A stretch of 64,000 nucleotides of DNA, taken from contig CM049404.1 in NCBI GenBank assembly GCA_026929865.2, forward strand, positions 14,468,501 through 14,532,500, written 5' to 3'. Within the stretch, counting starts at the first letter, position 1, and each line of letters opens with the position of its first letter. The notes below the pieces were generated by a model. The model was given only the letters and a program-made list of their open reading frames with translations, did no database searches and was not told the DNA's origin. Positions 35,622 to 48,728 of the stretch are shown here, piece by piece. The position numbers were made by a program, and so were the translations under genes. This DNA comes from Hyperoplus lanceolatus (lineage: Eukaryota > Chordata > Actinopteri > Uranoscopiformes > Ammodytidae).

Positions 35622-38600
35622 CTTGGTCCGCTCTGCTTGATATCCTCTGTCGGTGTACTCCAAAAGAGTCAAAGGCAGTCAAGAAAGGAGCTGTTGCAGA
35701 AGACAGCCCACAATACCTGCACATTGGCTGCCTTTGCATTCAACAAAGGCCCGCCTCTTCATGTGCGCAGTTCTTTGCAATGTAACATTTTAAATGGGTT
35801 GTGTACATATACTTTGTGTGCATTAGACAGGAAAGGTTTCACCTCTGATGTATGTACACTTACTTTGAGTTAATGTGCTTCATATCTACAAAGCTTATGA
35901 ACTATTAAAAGGTAGAATGACCTATTCCCATGCTTTCTGGCTGTGCTGAAAACAGGGCTCGGCACAGGTGTACACCCCTCCAACTCTATAGCTCAGGTTA
36001 CCATTTGTAATTTATGTCTGGCCTACATAACATGCAAATGTTGCTCTGTTTCATTGGTCTTTAAAACAGCTGACACTTTCTGAACATGTATCCCATATTT
36101 AGCCTATACTTTTCTTAACAGTATATGTCATGTGCGGCTGGATGTCTGTAATTAATATTTTATTTTATATGATTCAAGGTTAAATATCAACTCAGCAAAT
36201 TACATATGAAGCAGATAGACTAAGAGTGTTGGTTGCATTGAATATTACTAAAATCACATTGAATATGTATTGTACATTCAATATTATGTATGTTAACAAA
36301 AGGGGCCCACCGTTGCTAGCAACATACCCATTTACAGAGCCTTGGCTCGGTATTAACACCGGATTGTATTTCAGTATGTGCAGGTCGCGGATTGTGAGGA
36401 GATTCTCCGATTGTGACAAAAAGTGATTCTCAGCAACAAGCATTCTCAAGAATCGCTGACTGTAGGCTTACCTTTAATTTGTTTTTCAAACGGGGACACT
36501 TATATTCATAGTGAAAATCCCACCATATAACATGTTGCTGGTCTCTCAAACCCTAGACCAAGAAACTAAAATGTGATAATTTACAGTATTTATTTTTGAA
36601 TCTATATTGTAAGGGTCAAGACTATGTATAATTATGTAAAATTATAAATATCTGACCTATTGTAAGAGGTGTTGTGACTAACAACTAAAGAAAGGATGTT
36701 AAAAAACCTGTGCTGTAGCCTTATGATTTGACCAATTTGAAAAATGTGTGTTTAGCTCAGATAATATCCTACTTTAAATTCCTCTGTGTATATCCATGCA
36801 GATAGAACTTGTTGTTCTGACAATAGTTTAATATTAGTCAACCTTAAACTCTGGAATCAATTATCCACTTATGAAGAAAAGGCAGTGCTTTCTTCCTACG
36901 AGACAGCCTCTACCAATTATGTCTGTCAGGTGTTGTCTGATGATGAATGCACTGATGTGTACAGCATGTTTCACAGTTAGTGTATATAGGTTGAGGTTTT
37001 GGAAACCCAGCATCCAGACAATGTGTCCTCTGAAGTATGTATGTTCTATTCTCATTATAGTCCACTTCCCACTCCTCACATTGATTATCAGCTTTTTTTT
37101 TCTTTTTTTACATAAATCAACTACTGTATTATGATGTCAAATTCAATGGAAAAAGATGTTTCAGAAGGAAAATAAATATTCCCAGAGAAAAGGCACAGCT
37201 GCTGTACTCGTCAGGGAGTGGGAATGTAATGCAAAAAAATATTTCATTAGAACTCACCGGCCATATGAGGAAACAGAGATAAAACTCTTGGCAGGAAAAG
37301 AACAGGAGGGTTCCTCCCAGATGATTATACTCTGGTTGATTTATTTGTTTTTCTTACTTTGTTTCGTCACGAAATGAGGTTAGACTAATAAACAACTGCC
37401 TTTGTTCAGATTGCAGACGAATTAATTTCTGTAAAATAATACTCCCCCTTTAAAAGCGGGCATGTTGTTCACTTGGTTTTGGAATGTGACATTTGTGCTG
37501 TTTAAGACTTACGCTCTCACAGTGTGTTTCTGGCATATTGGATCTTTATTTATACAGGTATATCCCATCGAGACCGAAGATTCTTTTGCAAGGGAGACCT
37601 GTTTTCCTTTCCCACACACATTCATACACCGGTAGCAGGCTAACTATCGACATTCCCACGAGGCAAAGTGGAAGAAGTGTCTTGCCCAAGGACACAACGA
37701 CACAGGTGGCAGGGCGGGGATCGAACCTCCAACCCTTTGATCATCGGCCGACCCGCCCTACCAACTGAGCCACAGTCGCCCCATAGTATTTGCACAAGCC
37801 AAAGGAAATGCCAAAAACTAATAGGTGAAGGCCAGACGACACAGGACAATCCAAACAGTAAATTCAAGGTTTTTAACCCGTTATATTTTTTATTAAGTTC
37901 ATAGCAAGATGTTCAAGTAGGGAGAAGATACACATTATGATCAACATTGTAAAACGGTTGTTTTGAAAGTAGTCCAAGGCTCAACCAGTGGTATATCTAT
38001 GTTATTAGTGTGTAGTTTTTACCATCTGCACCCTCACAAACACACTCCCATATAGTCAAACACACACACACACATACTGTTATGTACACAGCTCACTCAC
38101 TCACTCACTTGGAGGTCAGGAGTGACTTTTTGAAGAGTGACATATTACAGGGAGGCACAGGTGTCACCTGCATATTTCAGTAACCCAACACATTACCTGC
38201 AAACATAGAAAGTACCGACAGGAACACAATGGCATGCATTAACAAACACAGTTCCATTCACTTTAAATAGTTAGCACGTGCACAGGGCCTTTGAATTTAG
38301 TAAGTCAGATCACCCTTTGAGCAATGCAGTCAGCCTGAACAGAAAAAAAGCCAACACAGAGATGAGGAAATGTATTTGACTGCATTTGTTCACGACTTTA
38401 CTCCAGAAAGTCTGTAAAGTAAAGATGCAGCCATCTGGTTTCAGGTAGCTGTGCCACACACATGTTTTCCCTGCGGCCGTATGAGAAACAAAGCTTGATC
38501 TGACAACCGTTTATAAGCTCAGAACATGTCAGTGCATGACTTGCTATCTTGCTTATCAGTGATTTGTCACCAATGCCAAGAGTTTAGAAAATTTAAAAAA

Positions 38601-38792
38601 TAAAGATGTTTTTTTTATTTTATTTTTTTTTACATTGGAAGAATCCAATATACTCAGGAAAACATTCACAAGACACAGTGAAGTCCACCGTGCTGGGGTT
38701 TTCACCAAAAGTGTAATGTAGCAAGAGAGGGAGAGAGAGAGAGAGAGAGAGGGGTGGGTATTTCAGGCTGTTTTTAACCTGTAATTAAGTCT
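35622..38792. other. intergenic DNA between cadherin B start and dtnbp1 end
   Basis: The upstream side of cadherin B and the 3' UTR of dtnbp1, both transcribed on the minus strand. No coding exon was recognised. A tRNA-derived SINE lies at 37545-37782 and a short GA-rich repeat near 38730. TTTATT words near 38615-38620 are AATAAA on the minus strand and could end dtnbp1 transcripts. Bases 35900-37500 show nothing recognisable. Confidence 0.5.
37545..37782 (-). mobile_element. tRNA-derived SINE
   Basis: On the minus strand it begins GGGGCGACTGTGGCTCAGTT (A-box-like) and carries GGTTCGATCCCCGCC (B box). It runs through a body containing AATGTGTGTGGGAAAGG and ends near ACCTGTATAAATAAAG. Its length of about 240 bp and its RNA polymerase III boxes fit a fish tRNA SINE. 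It is not a functional tRNA gene. Confidence 0.75.
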
Positions 38793-40763
38793 TTATGAAG
38801 ATTTTGTGGCAAGGCAACTTTCCTCCTCATCCTCTTCCTCTGTCTCTTCATCCCTGGTATTGGGAACAGAGGTCAGCAGCAGAGTGTCGGCGTGGACTTC
38901 TTCGTCGTCCGACTGGATGACAGGTGTGTCGACTCCACCGCCGCTGGTATCACTGGAACCAGACGATGTGGAGGACATGCGCGACTTCGAGCCGCAGGGA
39001 ACTTCATGTTGCCCTTTCAAAGGTGCACACTCCCTGTAGACAACCTCTGCATCTTCATCCTCCTCCTCATCTTCTTCCTCGTCCTCGCCCTCTGGAAGCG
39101 AAAAACTGTTTGAACATGTTTGCAGGGTACATCTGCATCACTCAGTTTTTTGCATGTACTGTATAAGATCGATATACAGTTGGCCCATGCAAATAGATTT
39201 AGCTCTTTGTGGTATCGTCTCAAAGCTCTACCACAAATGCAATTTTTACGGCGCAAATTAATTTGCTGAAAAGTTTGTTTATCAGCAAATGCATTATACA
39301 ATTTCCGTTCCTAAAGACGGCAATGCTGTTTCCCAGCTAGCTTTTACGTGCGTTGGTTTGGAGTTTTGACAAACCATAAATAGCTTCTCAACAACTGGGC
39401 CAAACTGTTATTTTCCCATCGAAGCTTTATGAGTGCAACCTATGTGTTACAACCTACAATAGTTGCAGTGAAACACCTTAGTCTCTCTAATGAGTCAACT
39501 GACTAATGGTGAAACCAGATTAGAAACCTAGATTACGTTAAATCTTTATGTTTTCCATTAGATGCTTCAACTAAAGCAGAATGTAGAGATCACAGGAATG
39601 AACATAATTAATAATAGATTCAGTAATTCTTTAAACACTGGTTTTAGGATGCATCTTTGATCAACCCTGTTTGGTTGTACCTCAAGTAAAAACATTAAGA
39701 AAAAAGAAAATCAGTCCTTATTCTTCAAATAGTCCAGAAGTCTAAAAGCTTCACATGTGAAGTGGCCTGCTTTTGCAAGTCTGAATGTGAAAAATGTACA
39801 TCAAGATCGGGATTAGGTAAATTGGCAGTTGGCCAATTTGGGCCCTGAGGCAAACAGTGCACCTGGTAGTGGAGATGCCAGCACTCCCTCGTCTGCTCCT
39901 GAGTTGAGGAACACGTCCAGGGCCTCCTGGTCAGAGATGTCCATCAGGTCCATCTGCTCCAGGGCGTCAACGTTCACCTCCATAGAAGAGATACTTCCCA
40001 TGGGGGCTGTAAATACAAGCCCAACAGCATTTATAACAGAAATACACACTGTTTAAATGTCAAAAGTACGTGTCAGCGTATGTACAGTATGTTACTACTA
40101 TCAAACTATCTATTGAAAGTCTATTGAAGTCTATTGAAAGTTAACAACAATTACAAACAGACCCCAAAAAATATGGTTAACCGGTGTATTAATGTAATAG
40201 GAAACATTGTGTTTGTCTTGTGTTGCTCCTGTATGTCTAAAGTTAAATTCCTCAAATGTGTATTTAAGAGTACTCAGACTGTACCTCCCCAACCCCCCCC
40301 CTTCCTTGGATACCCCCCTGCAACAGTAAACAGTCTGTCACTGAGCCCTCCCCCACCCCCCCTTCTTACTGGATAGAACATGAAGCCTCTGTTGTTTGAT
40401 TGAATACTCTTTTGCTTGATTATTAAATACTCTTTGCTTGATTATTACAGCCTTATGATCTCACTTTCTCACCACACCGGCTTTAAAATAGTTTTCTCAA
40501 TCTTCTATGGTTTTTCTACTGACTGAAGCAGATGAAGGATCCGTCTCTCAAAACACTATTAATGCCCCCAGGAAGGATATAATGCCGTGTGAGAATACAC
40601 ACTTGTCACTCACGTTTCCTGCAGTCAATCTGCAGCTGGGTAGAGGGCAGGTAGTTGTCCACATCATGCTGGTGGACCTCTTCAAAAAAGCACTGTCTGT
40701 CCCTCAGCTTCAGGTGTTGGGTAGAATCATTGTCCAACACCCTCTGAGAGTTGTCTGTCTCCG
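38793..40763 (-). CDS. dtnbp1: dysbindin, last three coding exons (partial)
   Basis: Dysbindin is known as a subunit of BLOC-1, acting in lysosome-related organelle biogenesis and vesicle trafficking. Exons, 5' to 3': 40614-40763 (end of the coiled coil, [20 protein letters not shown], against human KLKERQKFFEEAFQQDMEQY), 39863-40006 ([20 protein letters not shown] then [15 protein letters not shown], near-identical to human), and 38793-39091 (acidic tail ending at a stop). All three junctions are in phase; the first exon enters at phase 1, as human exon 8 would. The tail contains [16 protein letters not shown], aligning with human SPVVQSDEEEVQVDT, and has unusually long Glu/Asp runs (EEDEEEDED and TEEEDEEE). 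The 5' exons for the N-terminus and main coiled coil were not found up to 64000. Fish have two dtnbp1 copies, and which one this is cannot be told. Confidence 0.92.
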
Positions 40764-41167
40764 CTGACCAACAAGACACACAAAAGAAAATAACACACAT
40801 AAAAAAAATGCACCTGAACTGAAATTTGGGTTTTTGAAATCAACATTTCCTTTGAAAAAACTGCATTAATATGTGAATTTTTCTGATGTAAAACAAAATA
40901 GTTGTTGCAACGATGGCTAAGATGACCCGTTCGAAGGGTAAATTAAACTAAGTCGGATAACTAAGCAGACATTGGCACACTCACAATTGTTTTTATCAGG
41001 TCACTTTGCGTAACCACTAGATAGCAACATCAGACAAGGAGTGTGCGTACTGTGCAGTATTTTTGGACAGCTACGTGAAATTCATAGTTCATTTCAACAA
41101 TTAATGAATCATCCCGCTGTGGTCATCAACAGAAACATTTTCATCTAGCAGTTTGCCCTCTCATATA

Positions 41168-42778
41168 CAGTGTCGTGCGAAAGTTTGTGAACCCCTTGAG
41201 CCTTTTGGAATTTTATTTATTTTAACCATTATTAATTCATTTTTTTCAATACCAGTATTTTTTATATGAAATAATAGATGTTTGTTTATCAATTCAACAT
41301 TTTTCTTTTCCAGAAATCAATTGTTAAAACAGTTAAAACAAATTATTTGACAAATGTTGTATGTGCAAAAGTTTGTGAACCCTAAGCTGCATTGCTTAAA
41401 TCGAGCAAGGTAAACACAATCAGGTGGGCCAAACTGATTGATGAAATAGACCAATGTAATGAGAGATCTTTAGGGAAGAAATTGGGCGCCACTAGATAAA
41501 ACAAAGATAAAACCTGGTCAGTTTAGGCCCACCAAACTGAACCCATACAGTTCAGACATGCTCAAAGGGGAAAAAATCTCAGAGGATCGCAGGAATAGAG
41601 TTTTGATGTTGCACATTTGTCTGGGGACAGCTATACATTCGTATAAAAAAGTTTGAGCTCCATCGGCCCACCGTGAGGCAAATCATCTACAAATGGAGAG
41701 CTTTAAGAGTGACTTAACATCTGCCTAGAAGTGGACTTCCTTCAAAAATATCTTCAAGCGCCACAAGAAAAGGGATTTTTCTGGTAAAAGCCAACCCACA
41801 CATTACATCTGGAGATTTGCAGACCATTTGCCACCACCATTCTTCACTTGGGAGAAGGTTCTCTTGGTGGTAGGCAGAGTTGCGTTTTTGCCCAAACATG
41901 GCGGTTTTGGTTATGACCAAACAGATCAATTTTGGAGTAATCTGTCCACAGAATAAGACTTCAGGTATCTCCAGGTGCTCTCTGGCAAAGTTGTGACAAA
42001 CAGTTTTGTTCTTTTTTGAGAGCAGAGGCTTCTTCAGCAACCCTCCCTTGAAAGCCATGTTGACTGAGTTTTCTTCTTATTGTGGAACCATGCACATCTG
42101 TCCCAGATGTTGCAAGAGAGGTCTGCAAATCACTAGATGTAATGTGTGGGTTGGCTTTTAACTAAAGAAATACTTTTCTTGTGGCGCTTGAAGATATTTT
42201 TGAAGGAAGTCCACTTCTAGGCAGATGTTTAGTCACTCGTAAAGCTCTCCATTTGTAGATGATTTGCCTCACGGTGGACCGATGGAGCTCAAACTTTTTT
42301 TGAATTAATTTATAGCTGTCCCCAGACAAATGTGCAGCATCACAACTCTATTCCTGAGATCTTCTGAGATTTCTTTCCCTTTTAGCATGTCTGACCTGTA
42401 TGGGTTCAGTTTGGTGGGCCTAAACTGGTCTGGTTTTATCTTTGTTTTAGCTAGTGGCGCCCAATTTCTTCCCTAAAGATCTCTCATTACATTGGTCTAT
42501 TTCATCAATCAATTTGGCCCACCTGATTGTGTGTACCTTGCTCGATTTAAGCAATGCAGCTTAGGGTTCACAAACTTTTGCACATACAACATTTGTCAAA
42601 TAATTTGTTTTAACTGTTTTAACAATTGATTTCTGGAAAAGAAAAATGTTGAATTGATAAACAAACATCTATTATTTCATATAAAAAATACTGGTATTGA
42701 AAAAAATGAATTAATAATGGTTAAAATAAATAAAATTCCAAAAGGCTCAAGGGGTTCACAAACTTTCGCACGACACTG
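41168..42778. mobile_element. palindromic Tc1-like element, 1.6 kb
   Basis: TA at 41166-41167 and 42779-42780 flanks ends CAGTGTCGTGCGAAAGTTTG and its complement. The inverted arms are about 660 bp each (about 41168-41828 and 42118-42778), far longer than Tc1 ends. On the minus strand the right arm encodes the start of a Tc1 transposase (LKGKEISEDLRNRV, FKKSLSSIGPP in degraded form, and STVRQIIYKWRAL-type words). The spacer continues LLKKPLLSKKNKTVCHNFAREH and KRNSAYHQENLLPSEEWWW. The sequence then switches into an inverted copy of the element's own 5' portion instead of the C-terminal DDE part. It is therefore non-autonomous. Confidence 0.88.
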
Positions 42779-45304
42779 TACCTGTGAAAGTGAAAAGAGA
42801 CCTACTATAAAATGAATCACAATGAACTGAATGTTTTCATCAGGTAACATTTCATTTGAGGTTCAGCAGTTTTGCGGCACCCTATTTCTCTCTTTTGGCC
42901 ATCAGCCCCTGTATTTAGGAACAGTCACTTTTTGTTAGATCTTACTCTCTTCTTTAGAGGAAAAAAAGTGCTAAGTAGTCATGTGGATTAAGGTTTGAGA
43001 TGTAATGGTTTGCGTAAAACCAGTACTGTTTGCCAACCTTAATTACCCTAATACATATAAAATCAATGCCTTAACAGGTTGGTTTCAAAACCACAAGTTG
43101 GGTTTATGCCAATGCCTTGTTCTTCATGCCACGTTAGCCGCAGGTGCTTGCTTTATGATTGTTGCAGGTGGTTGCTTTGTGATTGTTGACTTTAAAGGTA
43201 CCGATCATGCCTATCATTCCAAAGGAGAAGCACCTAATAAAAAATGTTTCTCTGTATGAACCTATCCTTCTTGCACAGTACACAGTACTTGTGCAAGAGA
43301 TATGCAATGCGTGTACAGCATATTTAGTTATCTAACTGCATCTTACAACATCGCTTGTTCATGGATGTTCAAGGTGTTGGTATTGATTTGACGTGTGAAT
43401 CTTTGAGCTGTAGTTAGTCCATTCTTGATGTTTTCTCATTTGTATGGGCAAAAGGGATCCAGAAAAGGAAGTCAGACTTTGCAATCTTTGCAACTCTATG
43501 AAAATCCCTGGCTCTGCAGTGATGTGATGTTAATGGGATAATGTTTTATTTCTGTGCGTGACAATACAGACATGTTGTGAAAAACGAGACTGCATCTGTC
43601 CTTACTTCTACCTCCAGCTTCGACCTCTGCCAGGCTGACCGGCTGTGGTTGTGTAACCATGCCACATTCCTACTCGGCACACATTGTGCCTTTGCCCACT
43701 GGGCTCCACGAGCTGACACTTTGACTCATGTCACCAGAGTTCATGTATGAGTGTGTGCGCATTTGCATGCATGCGTGTGTACGCGAGTGTACATGTACGG
43801 ATCTTTTCTGCAAGTTCAATCCTCCTTACATAAACTGAACTGTGAAACTGTATGAAACTGCATACATTCCTGCTTTTATCTGTACATGTATCAGCATGCA
43901 TGCTAATGTGTGCTAATTTTGTCACACACCCAGTCAGTGTTTAATATAATGTAGCTGTGTTTTCCTTGTCTAACATGTATAGAAGATGCCAACAAATGTA
44001 TCCAGCTTGCACAGTAACAACATTCACTTTACTTTAGTAACATATAGTTTGTAGGAGTAAAACAAAGCACATCTGTTCAGACAGGTCCATCTCTGGAGGC
44101 CCACACTAGTTCTTCCAGAGCCATGAAAGGTTGTGTGTCCATTCTCATGTTCTAACGACAGCCCCTTATTCTGTCATTCAAGCTGCCTGTGGAGGCAGGA
44201 AACCACTGATATTTCAACAGTTGGTGAGCTAACTGGGAACACAGTGAATGACTTAAAGCTTACAGGGTTGTTGATTATAACTCATATATCCAACTAGACA
44301 AACGTTATATAGTACATGCTAAGATGTGTATCTCATTGCTATGGGGACTGGTAATCGTGACTTCAAATCACCGAACCCCAAGCGACATTGTTGAAAATGC
44401 TTATGTTAGCCTAATACATTTTGGCCAGGGTTAATTTTTATGCAGATCATTTCTGAATTTCTACTCAGCAACTTCATAGCACCTATAATAAAGGCAGGAC
44501 ATTTTTTTGTTACACAGGAGACCCTGGGACCATTTTCTGCCGTCATTGACTTCCATTCAAAACAGCCTTTTTTTCCAAATTTGATCCTGCTGACAAACCA
44601 GCATAAAATATGTTTTTCTATTATTTTGTGCTTTCATCCTTGACAAAAGGCATCACAATTTGTGATGTTCACCCCAACTACTAGTTGGTGCCCTTTAGGT
44701 ATATTTTACATGGGGTTGAATGACAGCCTATTTTCCTGGTTGTCAGTCCTGCAATATTGTTGCCCCCCAAAGGTCAATGTCAAAAAATATTTCAACCTAA
44801 ATGGTGTTGATGTGTTGGTAGGGATACCAGTGTGTGGTGTATATGTAGATATTGAGAAATTATGGTTTGTGTGTCTGTGTACAGACAGCCAAACTTCAAA
44901 CACCCAAACTTGTATGTAAAAAATGGCTCAATTTGAAAGCATTAAAATCTGTAAAAACCTATCTTTTTCAAACCATAGCCATGTTGACATGCATATGTAA
45001 ATGCGATGATATTAGGCATGCATCCCAAACTTAAGACACCAAAATTACACTTTTCACCCCCACTTAGCTGAATTATTAATTTACTTCACCTTTTACTGAT
45101 AAGTCAAATTGCTCCCTAAAACAAAACAAGAAAAAAACATGATTTTTTATAATTTTTGTAATTTTTTAGAGTTGCAGACCTATACATAAAAAAAATTAGC
45201 AACACATGAAAGGTTAGGGTCCATATGGATACCTAAGGATTGTGTCTGTGTGTTTGTTGTGAAATTATTGTGTGTGCGTATGTGTGTGTCTTTGTGTGCT
45301 TCCA

Positions 45305-45388
45305 TATATATGCAGCTAAAAGGTGCTATTTTGGGGCTTTCAAGTGGCTGCTCACCCAGCATGCACAAAAGTTCACTGAGACTCTCCC

Positions 45389-45480
<92 letters not shown>

Positions 45481-45908
45481 ATAATAAGGTCACATTTGTT
45501 GTGGTAAAACAAATAATTTTTAGTAGTTTATATAGATTGTATTCATGTGGATAAGAATAAAGAACAGCTCAGAGCCTCTTTGATAATGGAAAATCCTTCG
45601 TAAATACTCTTTGAAGTGATGCGCACTCCTGCATCTTGCAGCGCTACAAAGATGCCGATGAAGTGAAAACAAAAGTCTGGGAAAGTCTGGGTTTGTTTAC
45701 ACAGGTGCAACATTGACCAATGTTTTAAGTATGGGTGTAGGGCACACTGCTCATTTACAGCATGGCCAAGCATTACCAATGTCACAGACACATTTGCAAA
45801 AATTGTCAGCCAAGTGTGTTCCTCTTCCATTGAATGTCTTTTTCTCTCTCTCGCTCTCTCTCTCACACACAAACAAAAACACACACACTCACTCATGCTC
45901 ACACACAA

Positions 45909-45972
<64 letters not shown>

Positions 45973-46037
45973 TTGGGAGTGTCAGTGAACTTTTGGGTGA
46001 GCAGCCATCTGAAAGCCCCAAAATAGCACATTTTAGC

Positions 46038-46050
<13 letters not shown>
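45305..46050. repeat. inverted duplication enclosing GT and CA arrays
   Basis: The left arm (about 45305-45394) and right arm (about 45968-46050) are near-complementary, sharing GCAGCTAAAA, GTGCTATTTTGGGGCTTTCA and GGCTGCTCACCCA. The left arm has an extra eight or so bases. Each arm is continued inwards by a dinucleotide array, (TG)n at 45394-45479 and (CA)n at about 45912-45970, which are also complementary. Confidence 0.8.
45394..45479. repeat. (GT)n microsatellite
   Basis: About 43 GT units, forming the inward continuation of the left arm of the inverted duplication. Confidence 0.95.

Positions 46051-46100
<50 letters not shown>
46040..46100. repeat. (AT)n microsatellite
   Basis: About 30 AT units directly outside the right arm of the inverted duplication. 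The left arm has only a short ATATATA at its matching edge. Confidence 0.95.
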
Positions 46101-46102
<2 letters not shown>

Positions 46103-46592
46103 TAGCCTGTTCTACTGTTCGATTTATGTTTTTTGTTATATAAATGTTGCTGTTTCTCAAAAACTAAAAATGCAAGAATGTCAATCTTTTTGTTGTTCAT
46201 TAATAGATCCTATCTCGTAAACTTCCACACAAAAAAATCCATCTTGCATCTATTGTATGGAAAGGGTTCAGCTATTATCATTTTTATATATAGAAAAAGT
46301 GTAATTTCATCACAAAAACTAGCCTGAAAAGGGTAGAAAACAATGAAAAATCAATGAATATTAAATATGTATGTAAAGATCTCAAGTGGGGTAAATGGTT
46401 TATAAAAAAAAGTAAAAAAACACATTATTGTATAAGGTTCTTATGGAAGTTAATTGGGAGTGGCTTCTTGTGGCCGCCAGGGTCTCCTGTGTAACAAAAA
46501 AGTTAGGGTGGACCGTGGCACAAGGGTTAAGCCTCACAGATCAAAACTAGTATGTTTGCATTTTTCGCGATGACTCATAGTTGGATACCTGC

Positions 46593-47489
46593 TAGTCTCG
46601 CAAAGCCAGACCAAACTACAGCAAGTAGTATGGTCTGGAAGCACTCTGTTTAGAGCCGTCTATTCGGGTGGGGAAACCGGGGGAAACCGGGGGAAACTGG
46701 GCTAGCCTGTTTGTATTTGTTTAAACCAATCACAATCATCAAGGGCGGGGCTAACCCCGGGAAGCAGCAGCGGTGTCCTGCAAAATAGTGCCGGGGGGGG
46801 ACTTATTTTGATGGAACGTCTTCACGTCCAGAGACTGTCAGAGAAATGGCTAAACCCGCAAACGCCACACAAAAACTATTAAAGACAAAAGGAATATACA
46901 TAGTGTGTTGCTTTCTAACCAGCATGTCAAGACACCATACACTTTAGCCCCCGAGGAGCTCACGGGATAACTTAACCGGAGTTAACTAGCCACGTAGTGT
47001 TATCTCTGGTAACATTATCATCGGTGGTTGAGAGGCAAGGCTACGGCGGTCGAGTAGAATTTTTAGCATTCGAGAACTTATGTCACCACCTCCTATCGCT
47101 GTAGTCAGAGCCGTAGTCCGTCTGTTTACAGGCAGAACAGGGTTTTGACGTTGTGAGCGCTACACCAACTGCAGCAAGTAGCCGTAAGAGTTGCTAGGTG
47201 ATAGTGGAAGCCGTTGGAATCTTTCCCCGTCGCTAAAACACCGCTGCTTAGTCCCTAATTCACCAAAGAAAGGGAACGGCGGATCTTAATCTAGCTGGTT
47301 ATAAGGTCCGGTGCTCAATTCAAACCCCCACGCTTCATTTTCCAGAGTTTATGAGGGTATTTCTGCCCGGGGGTAGTTGTACAATGAAGTTGGACAGCTA
47401 GGCTAGGCTGTGTCCCGGACCACCGCCGGCAATATTATTAAGTATTGCCACACTTTATTTCTGTCTACAGTAATGTGACTTCTCACACC

Positions 47490-47528
<39 letters not shown>

Positions 47529-47694
47529 CGCTGCACATAAGCACACGGGTTGACTGTGAGCGAATTGTTTCCGAATTTGAGGAGGATCACAATAGGGTAA
47601 AGCCAGCAACCGGAAAAGGAGGGGGCTGCGTCAGGGCTGCGTAGCTTGCTGCCGCAAGCAAATAGACGCTGGCGGAAGTGGTCATGCCAGACTA
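46593..47694. mobile_element. DNA transposon remnant with 9-bp target duplication
   Basis: The ends are short inverted repeats, TAGTCTCGCAAAGCC at the left and the complement of TAGTCTGGCATGACC at the right. A perfect 9-bp direct repeat GATACCTGC flanks them at 46584-46592 and 47695-47703. The 1102-bp interior has no transposase frame and holds a short GT/GA array (about 47491-47527). A 9-bp duplication points towards Mutator-like elements, but the family is not proved. Confidence 0.75.
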
Positions 47695-48558
47695 GATACC
47701 TGCAAATGATTAAAGAAGGGGCTGAAAAGGTACCTCAAGGTTTTGACAGGTTAATTTGTGAGACGCGAAGTAACACGCTCATCGCACGCCACTATACGGA
47801 AAACCGGAAAATACTTCACTAACAGATACAGAAAAAAACAACTGTTTGTAATCCACTAACTGAGTTAAGCTTCACACTATTTTAAGAGCCGTCCATCGAC
47901 ATTCCTGAGACATGTGCCCCCTACCCACAAATCCTTGCTCCGTCTCAGCCCACACGGAACCATAATTACCTATAGGCTTACTGTTACATCATGCAAGTAC
48001 AATCCTTAAGCTGCTCCCCCTCTCCCTGTAGTGCATGACTATGCAGTTATTTTTCTTGTTGCCTCGGCTGTGTGTGCTGGATGTCTGTGTTGGCTGTTTT
48101 GTGGGAAAGGAAGAGAGAAGAAAGGAGGGAAGCAAGAAAAAAAAAGTTTGTCAAAGAAAGCAGAGTATGCTGTTATGCAACCTGAGCCTGCTTTGCATTA
48201 TTCCTGGTATAGAGTAACTGTAGTGTCAGTGATTTGAGGCAAAGGGCTTTACTGGGTCTGCCTGTCTCAGCTAAGCCTCATACTGACAAATACAAAGGTG
48301 CAGTGACGCCATACAGAACTTATTTTGTATTATTTGTTGTCATGGCAAACACACACTGTATTATGGCTACACTACTGATAGAAAACCTCTTTCTTCTCTT
48401 TTTTATCCTCTTTGTAGTCCACATTTTTGCAAATTCAAATTATTTCCCAGTTCAGAAACATTTGCTCTTGCAGTGTTGTTAATCAGCGATTCCCTATTTC
48501 CAGGAATCTAACACAAGATGTAGAAGTGGTGTAGTATGTGTGAGCGGGTGGGGCGTGT

Positions 48559-48728
<170 letters not shown>

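Noticed and set aside
37710-37782. tRNA gene suggested by A- and B-box-like words
   Set aside because: The body downstream, lack of a plausible cloverleaf and a related copy at 14943-15193 show a tRNA-derived SINE head, not a tRNA gene.
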